Below, in pieces: positions 1 to 5,321 of a stretch of DNA of 6,230 nt. Source of the stretch: an uncultured Polaribacter sp. Lineage in GTDB: Bacteria > Bacteroidota > Bacteroidia > Flavobacteriales > Flavobacteriaceae. Numbering within the stretch: the first letter of the stretch is position 1; the number at the start of each line of letters is the position of its first letter. The stretch spans positions 1 through 6,230 of the forward strand of contig CAJXAS010000108.1 of the NCBI GenBank assembly GCA_913050305.1, written 5' to 3'. The notes beneath the pieces were generated by a model. It had not been told where the DNA came from and did not search any database. It saw nothing but the letters and a program-made list of their open reading frames with translations. Position numbers and translations under genes: made by a program.

Positions 1-453
1 AAATAATGGTTGATCAAATTCTACCGGAGAAGAATCATCAACTAAAACTTTAACAATTTTACCTGAAATTTCAGATTCAATTTCATTAAATAATTTCATA
101 GCCTCAATAACACATACTGTATCACCAATCTTAACTTCTGTACCAACCTCTGCAAAGTTTGGCTTATCAGGAGATGGTTTTCTGTAAAAAGTACCAATTA
201 TTGGAGACTTAATAGTAATGTATTTAGAATCTTCACTTACAGGTTGTGCAGATTGCTGCGCTACTGGAGTAGCAATTGTTGGCGCTGCCACTTGTGGCAT
301 ACCTTGCATAGGTGCAGCTTGAACAATAGTAGTTTCTGTTGTTCCTGAACCTGTTTTAATTGTAATTTTTACATCTTTTATTTCTAACTTCACCTCGCTA
401 GCGCCAGATTTAGCTACAAATTTTATAAGATTTTGAATTTCCTTAATATCCAT
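1..453 (-). CDS. accB: Biotin carboxyl carrier protein of acetyl-CoA carboxylase, 3' end cut by window edge
   Basis: This is the carrier subunit of acetyl-CoA carboxylase: its biotin is carboxylated by AccC and passes CO2 to acetyl-CoA to give malonyl-CoA in the cytoplasm. I translated 151 codons from the ATG at 453. The N-terminal part (MDIKEIQNLIKF, residues 1-12) is the usual AccB helix. Residues about 45-72 form an Ala/Pro/Gln-rich flexible linker. Residues about 77-151 are the biotinyl/lipoyl domain, with SPIIGTFYR at 83-91 and the biotinylation motif EAMKL, whose acceptor lysine is K120. The frame is still open at base 1 (ending VEFDQPLF), so by comparison with the family only about five residues and the stop are missing. 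It starts 25 bp after the fabH stop on the same strand, so it is almost certainly cotranscribed with fabH; accC would be expected just outside the window. No Shine-Dalgarno sequence precedes the ATG, which is normal for this phylum. Confidence 0.96.
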   Translation of the reverse strand, partial: MDIKEIQNLIKFVAKSGASEVKLEIKDVKITIKTGSGTTETTIVQAAPMQGMPQVAAPTIATPVAQQSAQPVSEDSKYITIKSPIIGTFYRKPSPDKPNFAEVGTEVKIGDTVCVIEAMKLFNEIESEISGKIVKVLVDDSSPVEFDQPLF

Positions 454-478
454 TTTTCTTATTATTTAGTTGTTATTA

Positions 479-1474
479 TTATGAATTATATCCCCACTTT
501 AAATACGCGGCTCCCCATGTGAAACCACCACCAAATGCGGCAAAAATTAAATTATCTCCTTTTTTTAATTGACTCTCGTAATCAGCTAATAAAAGTGGTA
601 AAGTTGCTGATGTAGTATTTCCATATTTATGAATATTTATCATCACTTTTTCTGCAGGAACTCCTACTCTTTTAGCGGTAGCTTCTATGATTCTTTTATT
701 TGCTTGATGCGCAACTAACCATTGAATATCTGGCTCTGTTAAATTATTTCTAGTCAACATTTTTTCTGCAACGTCTGCCATATTAGAAACGGCATACTTA
801 AAAACTGTTTTTCCTTCTTGATACACAAAATGTTTTTTATTGGCTACAGTTTCTGCTGTAGTTGGCATTTGCGATCCTCCCGCTTCGATTCTTAAAAAGT
901 CTCTTCCTATTCCATCACTTCTTAAGTATTCATCTTGCAGACCTAAACCATCATTATTTGGTTCAAATAGAACAGCTCCTGCTCCATCACCAAAAATAAT
1001 ACACGTTGCTCTGTCTGAATAGTCTATAATAGAAGACATTTTATCTGCACCAATTAAAAGCACTTTTTTATACCTACCAGAAGCTATATAAGCACTAGCA
1101 GTAGAGATACCATACAAAAAACTAGAACATGCAGCTTGCAAATCATAACCAAAAGCATTTGTAGCACCTATTTCTGTAGCTACATAAGCAGCAGTACTTG
1201 CAATAGGTAAATCTGGAGTTGCAGTTGCAACAATTACCAAATCTATTTCTTTTGGATCTATGTTCGATTTTTTAATCAAATCTTCAGAAGCTTTAATAGC
1301 CATAAAGGAAGTTCCTAAACCCTCTCCTTTTAAAATTCTTCTCTCTTTAATTCCTGTTCTAGAGGTGATCCATTCATCATTGGTCTCTACATAAGATTCC
1401 AACTCTTTATTTGTTAAAACGTATTCAGGAACATACTTCCCAACTGCTGATATTGCTGCAGTGATTTTTGTCAT
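479..1474 (-). CDS. fabH: 3-oxoacyl-ACP synthase III (KAS III)
   Basis: FabH condenses an acyl-CoA primer with malonyl-ACP and so starts type II fatty acid synthesis. The 331-residue product has the full family length. It carries the Cys-His-Asn catalytic triad: C116 in AACSSF, H256 in AHQAN and N286 in YGNTTSA. It also has the conserved GDGAGAVLF stretch (162-170) and the C-terminal GGGFTWGA loop (315-322). The N-terminal ETNDEWITSRTGI segment (30-42) is typical of FabH rather than of FabF or FabB. The ATG at 1474 is the natural start, since MTKITAAISAVGKYVPE aligns with the family N-terminus. The stop lies 25 bp before accB, so primer use and malonyl-CoA supply are genetically coupled. An intrinsic terminator separates it from rpmF upstream, so it probably has its own promoter in 1475-1583. 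Branched-primer preference, common in flavobacteria, cannot be read from the sequence by eye. Confidence 0.97.
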   Translation of the reverse strand: MTKITAAISAVGKYVPEYVLTNKELESYVETNDEWITSRTGIKERRILKGEGLGTSFMAIKASEDLIKKSNIDPKEIDLVIVATATPDLPIASTAAYVATEIGATNAFGYDLQAACSSFLYGISTASAYIASGRYKKVLLIGADKMSSIIDYSDRATCIIFGDGAGAVLFEPNNDGLGLQDEYLRSDGIGRDFLRIEAGGSQMPTTAETVANKKHFVYQEGKTVFKYAVSNMADVAEKMLTRNNLTEPDIQWLVAHQANKRIIEATAKRVGVPAEKVMINIHKYGNTTSATLPLLLADYESQLKKGDNLIFAAFGGGFTWGAAYLKWGYNS

Positions 1475-1508
1475 AATATTAGTTTAATATCCCGATGTTT
1501 AGGAAATT

Positions 1509-1516
1509 CAAAGAAA
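1509..1516 (-). promoter_or_regulatory. Possible -7 box of the fabH-accB promoter
   Basis: On the minus strand this reads TTTCTTTG, one base away from the Bacteroidota -7 consensus TAnnTTTG, 34 bases upstream of the fabH ATG. A promoter is expected here because a terminator lies between rpmF and fabH. No convincing -33 TTTG/TTG element was found at the right distance, so the call is weak. Confidence 0.3.
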
Positions 1517-1546
1517 TGAAATTTATTTCACTTTTAGGCGTAAAAG
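1517..1546. repeat. Two adjacent small inverted repeats upstream of fabH
   Basis: Bases 1517-1530 are TGAAAT-TT-ATTTCA (6-bp arms) and bases 1531-1546 are CTTTTA-GGCG-TAAAAG (6-bp arms). They abut each other directly and lie immediately upstream of the candidate fabH -7 box, where an operator for a fatty-acid regulator could sit. No known operator consensus was recognised. In AT-rich DNA such short arms can also arise by chance. Confidence 0.4.
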
Positions 1547-1581
1547 TTATCAAAAACGATGAAATTTAGTCTAAAAACACG

Positions 1582-1606
1582 AAAAAACCCTCAAAATGAG
1601 GGTTTT
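1582..1606 (-). terminator. Intrinsic terminator of the DUF177-rpmF unit
   Basis: Bases 1584-1593 (AAAACCCTCA) and 1597-1606 (TGAGGGTTTT) are perfect reverse complements, forming a 10-bp stem with a 3-base loop. Read on the minus strand, the stem runs into six T residues (1587-1582). It lies 22 bp after the rpmF stop and so separates rpmF from fabH. The A-rich side could also give weak termination in the opposite direction. Confidence 0.85.
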
Positions 1607-1628
1607 CTCTGTAAATAAATTCTTTTTT

Positions 1629-1823
1629 TTAAGCCTCTACAACTGCAGATTCTAATACTATTTGTCCTCTGTAATAAAGTTTACCTTCATGCCAGTGAGC
1701 TCTGTGATATAAGTGCGCTTCACCTGTTGTAGGATCTGTAGCGATCTGTTGATCAGATGCCTTATAATGCGTTCTCCTTTTATCTCTTCTAGTTTTGGAT
1801 ATTTTTCTTTTAGGATGTGCCAT
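1629..1823 (-). CDS. rpmF: 50S ribosomal protein bL32, cysteine-free form
   Basis: bL32 is a small structural protein of the large ribosomal subunit. The 64-residue product begins MAHPKRKISKTRRDKRRTHYKA, the conserved, strongly basic N-terminal tail of bL32 that threads into 23S rRNA. The region that forms a four-cysteine zinc ribbon in many bacteria (here about 30-45) contains no cysteine at all: D30 and T33 stand where a CxxC pair is expected, followed by LYHRAHWH. The protein is therefore a zinc-independent (C-minus) version. It starts one base after the stop of the DUF177 gene, an arrangement conserved very widely in bacteria (yceD-rpmF), and the two are surely translated from one transcript. 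The intrinsic terminator at 1582-1606 follows. The ATG at 1823 is fixed by the invariant MAHPK start. Confidence 0.97.
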   Translation of the reverse strand: MAHPKRKISKTRRDKRRTHYKASDQQIATDPTTGEAHLYHRAHWHEGKLYYRGQIVLESAVVEA

Positions 1824-1824
1824 T

Positions 1825-2352
1825 TTATGTCTTTTTTTCTGTTATTAAATTCTTTAATTTATCCCACCTTGGGTCTGTTGTTTCAACAGTTTTCTCTTCT
1901 TTTATTTCTAATTGTTCTAATGCTTCAGTTTCCATCGTGCCATCTAATACTTTTGGATGCACTCTTTTATTTGGAATTCCCAACACAATCATTTCATAAA
2001 TAAATTGCGCTACACTAAATTGGTATACTTCATGTGGCAAGATTAAAATCTCTTCATTCTCATCATTGTATTCTTGTCCAAATTTTACTACCAACGGCAA
2101 AGTTGCTGTAATTTCTAAATCAAAATACTCATTTGTAACATCACAAGGAACATTTACAGTTCCTGAGGCTGTAAACTCAAGCTCAAATAATGTGCTTTTT
2201 TTTACAAACTCTAAAGTAACGTTTATTGAAGACTTTTCAAACTCGTTATAATTGTATAACTCAAAGAACGTATTGTCAACTTTATATTGAAATAAATGCT
2301 TTCCTTCCTTTAATCCTACAAATGGTATGTTGAATTCTTTCAAGTCTTTCAT
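1825..2352 (-). CDS. DUF177/YceD-family protein, large-subunit rRNA accumulation factor
   Basis: The product has 175 residues from the ATG at 2352. A longer reading starting at a TTG two codons upstream (2358) is possible but unlikely, because relatives typically begin MK-LKEF-IPFVGLK as here. The family (YceD in Escherichia coli, DUF177 in plants) is linked to accumulation of 23S rRNA and nearly always precedes rpmF. Visible landmarks are the N-terminal KEFNIPFVGLKEGKH, a central beta-rich region with the conserved single cysteine in VPCDVTNEYFDLEI, an acidic stretch (NDENEE) followed by ILPHEVYQFSVAQFIYEMI, and the C-terminal DPRWDKLKNLI motif characteristic of Bacteroidota members. No signal peptide or membrane segment is present, so it is cytoplasmic. 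It has a good promoter of its own just upstream and is separated from rpmF by one base. The rRNA role is known for the family and inferred here. Confidence 0.92.
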   Translation of the reverse strand: MKDLKEFNIPFVGLKEGKHLFQYKVDNTFFELYNYNEFEKSSINVTLEFVKKSTLFELEFTASGTVNVPCDVTNEYFDLEITATLPLVVKFGQEYNDENEEILILPHEVYQFSVAQFIYEMIVLGIPNKRVHPKVLDGTMETEALEQLEIKEEKTVETTDPRWDKLKNLITEKKT

Positions 2353-2375
2353 TATCAAACATCAAATTGAGCGTG

Positions 2376-2383
2376 CAAAGATA
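2376..2383 (-). promoter_or_regulatory. Bacteroidota-type -7 box for the DUF177-rpmF unit
   Basis: The minus strand reads TATCTTTG in the context TATATCTTTGCA, a full match to the Bacteroidota consensus TAnnTTTG. It lies 23 bases upstream of the DUF177 ATG at 2352. A -33 TTTG is not visible at the usual distance; the nearest lies about 31 bases upstream of the box. The match is good enough to place the main promoter of the ribosomal unit here. Confidence 0.65.
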
Positions 2384-2401
2384 TAAAAAATTGTTTTTAT
2401 A
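2382..2401. repeat. AT-only inverted repeat between pdxA and the DUF177 gene
   Basis: Bases 2382-2389 (TATAAAAA) and 2394-2401 (TTTTTATA) are perfect complements around a 4-base spacer ATTG. The repeat overlaps the upstream end of the -7 box at 2376-2383. In RNA it would give an all-AU hairpin 32 bases after the pdxA stop, a weak terminator at best; as DNA it could be an easily melted promoter segment. The function is undecided. Confidence 0.4.
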
Positions 2402-2433
2402 CACTCTTTTCTTTCAAAAAAAGAATTTTATTT

Positions 2434-3474
2434 TTAATGCTTCACTAAAAGCGGGTTTCTAGTAAGTGTTTTGTATTCATTTCTTGTTTTAAAAATAGTA
2501 ATTGCAGCAAATAGTGCTTCTTTAAATGAAGAAGAGTTTGCTATATTTTTTCCTGCAATATCAAAGCCAGTGCCATGGTCTGGCGAAGTTCTAATTTCAT
2601 TTAAACCTGCCGTAAAATTAACACCGTTGCCAAATGACAATGCTTTAAAAGGTGCCAAACCTTGGTCATGGTAAGTTGCCAAAACACCATCAAACTGCTT
2701 GTATGTTTCAGAGCCAAAGAAACCATCTGCCGCATATGGCCCAAAAACTAACTTTCCAGATTCCTTAATTTCATCAATAGTCGGTTTTATTATTGCATCA
2801 TCTTCTTCACCTATTACTCCCTTATCCCCGCAATGCGGATTTAATGCTAAAACGGCAATTTTTGGTTTTGTAATTCCAAAATCACTTTTCAAAGACGCAT
2901 GCATTGTTGCTACTTTTTCTTTAATAAGCGCTGGGGTAATTGCTTCTGCAACCTTTGAAATAGGAATATGGCCGGTAATTAAACCAATTTTTAATTGATC
3001 TGTCATTAAAATCATTAAACTATCCCCTTCTAAATGAGCTTCTAAATATTCTGTATGTCCAGGAAAATTAAAACTTTCTGACTGAATTGTTTCCTTATTA
3101 ATAGGCGCAGTTAATAAAACATCTATAGAGCCTTCTTTTAAAGACTTAACAGCTTCTTCTAAAGATTTGGCTGCATAGGTTCCTGAAGTTTTAGTTGCCT
3201 GACCTAATTCAATAGAAATCTCTTCTTTCCAAATATTTAGAACGTTTATTTTTGAATGATTTAATTGACTTATTGCAGAAATCCCATGCACAGGTAGTTC
3301 GATGTCTAAAGCTTTCTTGTGATATGAGATTACTTTGGTGGACCCAAATAAAACAGGTGTACAAAAATCTAGCATTCTTTTATCTTCAAAAGATTTTAGA
3401 ATAACCTCTATTCCTATTCCGTTTAAATCTCCTATTGAAATTCCAACAATTATTTTATCAGTTTTATCCCCCAT
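2434..3474 (-). CDS. pdxA: 4-hydroxythreonine-4-phosphate dehydrogenase
   Basis: PdxA oxidises 4-phosphooxy-L-threonine with NAD+ in the DXP-dependent route to pyridoxal phosphate; the product then condenses with deoxyxylulose phosphate via PdxJ. The 346-residue protein starts with the family signature GISIGDLNGIGIEV (11-24). The three metal-ligand histidines are H169 (TGHIP), H214 (LNPHCGDKG) and H269 (YHDQGLAPFK). Their spacing of 45 and 55 residues equals that of H166, H211 and H266 in the E. coli enzyme, and H140-T141 (PGHTE) match its substrate-binding His-Thr pair. The C-terminal RTSPDHGTGFDIAGK block (295-309) is also intact, so the enzyme should be active. The ATG at 3474 gives the expected N-terminus. 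It diverges from ribE with 57 bp between the starts. The next gene on its strand (DUF177) lies 81 bp away and has its own promoter. Confidence 0.97.
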   Translation of the reverse strand: MGDKTDKIIVGISIGDLNGIGIEVILKSFEDKRMLDFCTPVLFGSTKVISYHKKALDIELPVHGISAISQLNHSKINVLNIWKEEISIELGQATKTSGTYAAKSLEEAVKSLKEGSIDVLLTAPINKETIQSESFNFPGHTEYLEAHLEGDSLMILMTDQLKIGLITGHIPISKVAEAITPALIKEKVATMHASLKSDFGITKPKIAVLALNPHCGDKGVIGEEDDAIIKPTIDEIKESGKLVFGPYAADGFFGSETYKQFDGVLATYHDQGLAPFKALSFGNGVNFTAGLNEIRTSPDHGTGFDIAGKNIANSSSFKEALFAAITIFKTRNEYKTLTRNPLLVKH

Positions 3475-3491
3475 AACTCTTGTAATATACT

Positions 3492-3499
3492 TAATTTTG
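3492..3499 (+). promoter_or_regulatory. Probable -7 box of the ribE promoter
   Basis: TAATTTTG matches the Bacteroidota consensus TAnnTTTG exactly and lies 32 bases upstream of the ribE ATG, giving a leader of about 25 bases. No clear -33 TTTG is present at about 20 bases upstream (inside the start of pdxA). It lies only eight bases from the oppositely oriented box of pdxA. Confidence 0.5.
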
Positions 3500-3507
3500 A
3501 TATTCTA

Positions 3508-3515
3508 CAAAAGTA
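3508..3515 (-). promoter_or_regulatory. Probable -7 box of the pdxA promoter
   Basis: The minus strand reads TACTTTTG, an exact match to TAnnTTTG, 33 bases upstream of the pdxA ATG. The expected start point near 3502 falls between this box and the ribE box, so the two divergent promoters face each other and overlap. No good -33 element was seen. Confidence 0.5.
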
Positions 3516-3531
3516 ACTAAAATTTAGGGAA

Positions 3532-4119
3532 ATGTTTACAGGAATTATTGAGACACTTGGGGAAATTACAAACTTAGTTAAAGAACAAGAAAACCTTCAC
3601 TTAACAATTAAAAGCACTATTACTAGTGAGTTAAAGATAGACCAGAGTATTGCTCATAATGGTGTTTGTTTAACGGTAGTTGGTATTAAGGATGATGAAT
3701 ATACTGTAACCGCGATAAAAGAAACTTTAGATAAAACAACTGTTGGGAGTTTTCAAATAAATTCTTTTGTAAACTTAGAACGTGGAATGAAACTTGGAGA
3801 TAGACTTGATGGACACATTGTGCAAGGCCATGTGGACGAAACTGGCACCTGCACAGCTATTGAAAATCAAAACGGAAGCACTGTTTTTACGTTTACCTAT
3901 TATTCAGAACAAAACAATATTACAATAGAAAAAGGATCTATAACAGTAAATGGTGTGAGTTTAACCGTAATAAATTCTACAGACACTTCTTTTAGTGTTG
4001 CAATTATACCTTACACTTACAACAATACTTCTTTTAAGAATTTAGCATTAACCGATACCGTTAATTTAGAGTTCGATGTAATTGGGAAATATGTTAGCAG
4101 ATTAACTAACAATAAGTAG
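3532..4119 (+). CDS. ribE: Riboflavin synthase, alpha chain
   Basis: This enzyme dismutates two molecules of 6,7-dimethyl-8-ribityllumazine into riboflavin and the pyrimidinedione precursor, the last step of vitamin B2 synthesis; the family acts as a homotrimer in the cytoplasm. The 195-residue product begins with the signature MFTGIIETLG, including the conserved F2. It shows the internal duplication of two lumazine-binding barrels: AHNGVCLTV (41-49) in the first half is mirrored by TVNGVSLTV (138-146) in the second. GDRLDGHIVQGHVDETG (89-105) bridges the two domains. C46 and S143 fall at the paired active-site loops. The C-terminal FDVIGKYVSRL helix, used in trimer contact in relatives, is present. 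The ATG at 3532 is fixed by the MFTG start. It diverges from pdxA; no other riboflavin genes are in the window, and no FMN riboswitch fits in the short leader. No strong terminator was found just after its TAG stop. Confidence 0.97.
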   Translation: MFTGIIETLGEITNLVKEQENLHLTIKSTITSELKIDQSIAHNGVCLTVVGIKDDEYTVTAIKETLDKTTVGSFQINSFVNLERGMKLGDRLDGHIVQGHVDETGTCTAIENQNGSTVFTFTYYSEQNNITIEKGSITVNGVSLTVINSTDTSFSVAIIPYTYNNTSFKNLALTDTVNLEFDVIGKYVSRLTNNK

Positions 4120-4384
4120 AATAATAGAAACGCCTCCATACAAAAGACTAGTATTGATTGTAAAGAAATTTATTTTTATAAAATTTTACTAAAACAACAT
4201 AATTTAGGTATAGATAATTCCTTACTAACTCTCCATTACATGCCTTGCGCTATCTGAAACTATAACAAAATAAACACTGCTTAAAAAGGCTATTAAACTT
4301 GCACTCTTTGTGTTCTTTTTAGCATATCTCTTTTTATAGAAAACACCATAGGCTTCAACTTTATAAATGGCAAATCTTTAGTGA

Positions 4385-4401
4385 GCTGTTCTTAAAACAG
4401 C
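4385..4401. repeat. Small inverted repeat GCTGTT/AACAGC
   Basis: Arms of 6 bp (4385-4390 and 4396-4401) flank a 5-base loop. No T-tract follows on either strand, so it is not a convincing terminator. It is one of the few GC-containing structured spots in the spacer and could belong to an unrecognised transcript. Confidence 0.35.
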
Positions 4402-4440
4402 ACAATAAATAGAAATGCTCGTTAATTTATTAAGAATCCT

Positions 4441-4477
4441 AAAAAAGGATAAAAAAGAACAAAAAAAGAACAAAAAA
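4441..4477. other. Helically phased A-tracts, predicted intrinsically bent DNA
   Basis: Four runs of A (6, 6, 7 and 6 bases) start at 4441, 4451, 4461 and 4472, spaced 10-11 bp apart and separated by GGAT, GAAC and GAAC. Runs of A repeated once per helical turn are the classic cause of static DNA curvature. The segment lies about 230 bp upstream of the first LytTR gene. It could help an architectural protein or a distant regulator reach a promoter, but that is inference. Confidence 0.65.
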
Positions 4478-4623
4478 CATATCTAGAAACATATTTTGCC
4501 TAAATAAAGAACAATAAAACAGTCTTGTAAAATTACTTTTACTAAAACTTAACCATCGATTATATTAAAAATGAATACGGGTGTTACAAAGAACAATCAT
4601 TACTTAGAAATATCCTTTAATAC

Positions 4624-4650
4624 GCCATCTTAAACAATGGCATTACTTTT
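4624..4650 (+). terminator. Weak hairpin with T-rich tail, possible terminator
   Basis: GCCAT (4624-4628) and ATGGC (4637-4641) form a 5-bp stem with an 8-base loop, followed by ATTACTTTTTT. The stem is short, and no gene ends nearby on this strand (ribE ends about 500 bp earlier), so it may only shield the next gene from read-through. Confidence 0.22.
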
Positions 4651-4688
4651 TTAATAATATTCTAAATTTTTATTTTTAAATTAAACGA

Positions 4689-4696
4689 TAGGTTGC
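4689..4696 (+). promoter_or_regulatory. Possible -7 region of the first LytTR gene
   Basis: TAGGTTGC resembles the Bacteroidota -7 box TAnnTTTG with one T missing and lies 12 bases before the ATG. That would leave a very short leader. No -33 element was found. Weak call. Confidence 0.25.
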
Positions 4697-4708
4697 AAAA
4701 AGAAAGAC

Positions 4709-5047
4709 ATGAAAGTAAGAACTCAAATAGCTGTAAAAACAGCTAATTCTGGAATTAGAGTTGTAATGCTACCAGACATTTTGTATTTAAAATCTGAAGG
4801 GAGATATACAATTATTAGCTTAAAAGATAATACGTCTTTAGTAGCTTGTAAAAATCTTGGAGTCTATGAAGAGCTTTTTAAAGATATTAACTTTATTAGG
4901 GTACACAACAGTTATATTGTAAACTTTCAGTATCTCAATCAAATTATTAGAGATTCAGGTGGGCAGTACTGCGTTTTATTCAATGAAAAAATGATTCCTA
5001 TCTCTAATAGAAAATTCAGCGGAGTTAAAGAGCATCTCCATTATTAA
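4709..5047 (+). CDS. Stand-alone LytTR DNA-binding domain protein (copy 1)
   Basis: This 112-residue protein is essentially one LytTR domain. LytTR is the ten-stranded beta fold that inserts loops into DNA and normally forms the C-terminal output of AgrA/LytR-type response regulators. Residues about 23-36 (DILYLKSEGRYTII) form the first conserved block, 62-72 (FIRVHNSYIVN) the central signature with H66, and 96-102 (IPISNRK) the last DNA-contact loop. N67 stands where most members have R or K, and N100 where R is usual. No receiver domain, phosphoacceptor aspartate, signal peptide or membrane segment is present, so it must be controlled by its own level or by a partner. An in-frame TAA at 4682 fixes the ATG at 4709 as the first start. 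It is paired with a paralogue 274 bp downstream. I infer a sequence-specific cytoplasmic transcription regulator; its targets are unknown. Confidence 0.9.
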   Translation: MKVRTQIAVKTANSGIRVVMLPDILYLKSEGRYTIISLKDNTSLVACKNLGVYEELFKDINFIRVHNSYIVNFQYLNQIIRDSGGQYCVLFNEKMIPISNRKFSGVKEHLHY

Positions 5048-5103
5048 AGATTGTTTCATATTCTGTAAATAACATCCTATTTAATGCTATTAAATATCAA
5101 TAT

Positions 5104-5131
5104 AGGTTTAAAAAGTATACTTTTTAAACCT
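5104..5131. repeat. Perfect 28-bp palindrome after the first LytTR gene
   Basis: The left half AGGTTTAAAAAGTA is followed directly by its exact reverse complement. As RNA it would form a 12-bp stem with a UAUA loop. It lies 56 bp after the stop at 5047, the position of a terminator, but no T-tract follows on the plus strand (the next bases are CTGAAAAACC). It may instead be a binding site for a dimeric regulator. A terminator role is the more ordinary reading. Confidence 0.75.
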
Positions 5132-5291
5132 CTGAAAAACCTTAAAAGACTACTCATAAAAGTTTTAAATTGGTTTCTTTACTATTTAGATAAAGCATAA
5201 TAAAAGTTTCTTTTCAAAGACATACAAAAATAATCAGTTATTACAAAAAAACGTCATTTATTGATTTTTTAAAGTATAAATTAAGGAATAA

Positions 5292-5315
5292 AGTACATTG
5301 GAGTACTAATAGTAT
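5292..5315. promoter_or_regulatory. Phased AGTAC repeats before the second LytTR gene, possible operator
   Basis: AGTAC occurs at 5292-5296 and again at 5302-5306, exactly ten bases apart, and AGTAT follows at 5311-5315. The first two also make an inverted repeat (AGTAC and GTACT, 5292-5296 and 5303-5307). The cluster ends six bases before the ATG at 5322 and overlaps a possible -7 element, TACATTGG (5294-5301). This placement suits repression or autoregulation. It does not match the published 9-bp LytTR repeat with its 12-13 bp gap. Confidence 0.4.
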
Positions 5316-5321
5316 TTTCAG

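Larger units (their letters stand above)
4120..4708. other. Long AT-rich gene-free region between ribE and the first LytTR gene
   Basis: This 589-bp stretch contains no reading frame with a plausible start and protein-like content on either strand, and no tRNA or recognisable structured RNA. It holds a small hairpin (4385-4401), a helically phased run of A-tracts (4441-4477), a weak hairpin with a T-rich tail (4624-4650) and a possible -7 box for the next gene. Its composition is visibly more AT-rich than the ribE gene before it. Confidence 0.7.

Noticed and set aside
1713..2003. Open frames on the plus strand opposite rpmF and the DUF177 gene, and similar ones opposite fabH and pdxA (for example 840-1022, 2471-2674, 2699-2998, 3335-3520)
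   Set aside because: They lie wholly or mainly antisense to strongly supported conserved genes, have low-complexity or cysteine/serine/phenylalanine-rich translations, and show no family resemblance.
2353..2358. TTG start giving a DUF177 protein two residues longer
   Set aside because: The ATG at 2352 gives the family-typical MKDLKEF start, and no feature favours the rare TTG codon.
2411..2433. TTCTTT/AAAGAA hairpin after pdxA as a terminator
   Set aside because: A six-pair, almost all-AT stem in a homopolymer-rich stretch is not distinguishable from chance.
3475..3531. FMN riboswitch before ribE
   Set aside because: The divergent gap is only 57 bp, far too short for the FMN aptamer, and none of its conserved blocks is present.
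4274..4339. 21-codon hydrophobic frame (TLLKKAIKLALFVFF...) that could be a tiny membrane peptide
   Set aside because: It has no ATG, GTG or TTG start at its head and no upstream initiation context. T-rich DNA easily gives such hydrophobic translations.
4293..4349. 18-codon minus-strand frame starting MVFSIKRDMLKRTQ
   Set aside because: It is very short, with no promoter or conserved neighbour and no recognisable family.
5234..5258. TCAGTTATT and AACGTCATT as a possible LytTR binding pair before the second copy
   Set aside because: The gap of 7 bases does not fit the 12-13 bp spacing of known LytTR sites, and the second unit is a poor match.
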